Part shown: positions 63,625 through 64,000 of the stretch, piece by piece | Layout of the letters: every line of letters starts with the position of its first letter | Position numbering within the stretch: the stretch's first letter is position 1 | Assembly (NCBI GenBank): GCA_030068075.1 | Contig: CM057826.1 | Location: 99,437,804-99,501,803 of the forward strand | From: Paguma larvata | Lineage: Eukaryota > Chordata > Mammalia > Carnivora > Viverridae | Direction of reading: 5' to 3' | DNA: 64,000 nucleotides | The notes under the pieces: generated by a model | Databases searched by the model: none | The model's input: only the letters and a program-made list of their open reading frames with translations | What the model was told of the DNA's origin: nothing | Program-made: the position numbers and the translations under genes

Positions 63625-64000
63625 ATTGGAGCCAGTGCGCAGACGCCCCACGCCAAGCCAACTCGGGTTCCTCTCACCCCAAACAAGAGACGGTGGGCCT
63701 CAGTCCCTCAGTTTTCCTTTCCAGGGCAACTTCAAGAAACAACCCATAACACATCCAGCCAAAATGACGAGACGGAAGAATTCTCCTCAAAAGAGTCTAC
63801 AAGAAGCAGTGACAGCTCAAGAATTAATGAAAAGAGATATAAGCAACATAACAGAACTTGAATATAGAATGTTAATCATAAAACTAATTGCTGGCCTTGA
63901 AAAAAGCTTAGATGAATGCAAGGGGTCCTACGAGGCAAAGTTCAAAGACCTTAAAAACGGTCAGGAAGAATTAAAGAAGACATTGGAAGAAATACAGGGG
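63625..64000 (+). mobile_element. LINE-1 element entering the right edge: short 5' part and open ORF1 start
   Basis: From about 63625 a GC-richer leader (CAGTGCGCAGACGCCCCACG) precedes an ATG at 63764. From there 79 codons are open to the last base of the window, starting MTRRKNSPQKSLQEAV and continuing with Lys/Glu-rich, heptad-like sequence. This matches the N-terminal coiled-coil part of L1 ORF1p, the RNA-binding chaperone for L1 retrotransposition. The leader before ORF1 is only about 140 nt, so the 5' end looks truncated. Whether ORF2 is intact cannot be seen. Confidence 0.85.

Larger units (their letters stand above)
37700..64000. other. Repeat-rich DNA upstream of PIK3R1; no host gene recognised
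   Basis: From the upstream edge of the CpG island to the window end I find no conserved coding segment, tRNA, snRNA or rRNA gene. The stretch contains nine feline-type SINEs, an L1 ORF2 remnant, an L1 3' end, an L1 with open ORF1, three MaLR-type LTRs, MER5-like DNA transposon relics, several MIRs and L2 tails. The remainder is AT-rich unique sequence in which I see nothing specific, apart from the GC-rich patch at 56190-56345. Confidence 0.75.

Overview
The window is mammalian nuclear DNA from the order Carnivora, most likely a felid or another feliform. The main clue is thirteen copies of a tRNA-derived carnivore SINE. Each has a 'CTGGGTGGCTCAGT..GTTAAG' head, a 'GTGCTGACAGC..AGAGCCTGGAGCCTGC' body and a CT-rich, A-rich tail, which is the feline-type layout rather than the canine one. 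Older MIR, L2, MaLR and MER5-type repeats fill in between. There is no operon-like packing, and almost all long ORFs are chance or repeat-derived.

One host gene is recognisable: the 5' part of PIK3R1 on the minus strand. It encodes p85alpha, the regulatory subunit of class IA phosphoinositide 3-kinase. Exon 2 (26169-26894) holds a long leader and codons 1-113, covering the whole N-terminal SH3 domain and the first proline-rich segment. A TATA-less CpG island at about 36210-37690 carries the promoter. A non-coding exon 1 ends at a consensus donor (last base 37147). Intron 1 (about 10.2 kb) has no young SINE. The first 26 kb of the window is part of intron 2 and holds four SINEs. The RhoGAP-like and SH2 exons, and the p55/p50 promoters, lie beyond position 1.

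From about 37.7 kb to the end is DNA upstream of PIK3R1 with no host gene that I can support. It holds nine SINEs, including a four-copy cluster at 41.7-43.1 kb in and beside an L1 remnant. It also holds a detached L1 3' end, MaLR-type LTRs, and at the right edge an L1 whose ORF1 is open to the last base.

The points I find most interesting are local. The exon 2 leader has four upstream ORFs: one is in frame with p85alpha, and another ends in an ATGA overlap with the p85alpha start. The 3' end of exon 2 has a short CAG/CAA run and an in-frame alternative donor 18 nt upstream. Other signals are CpG-dense patches in otherwise ordinary DNA, a (GGCC)n microsatellite, a Z-DNA-prone tract, and two back-to-back SINEs sharing three copies of one target sequence. 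I see no CRISPR array, prophage, operon or other novel multi-gene system. Positions of old repeats are approximate because no library search was possible.
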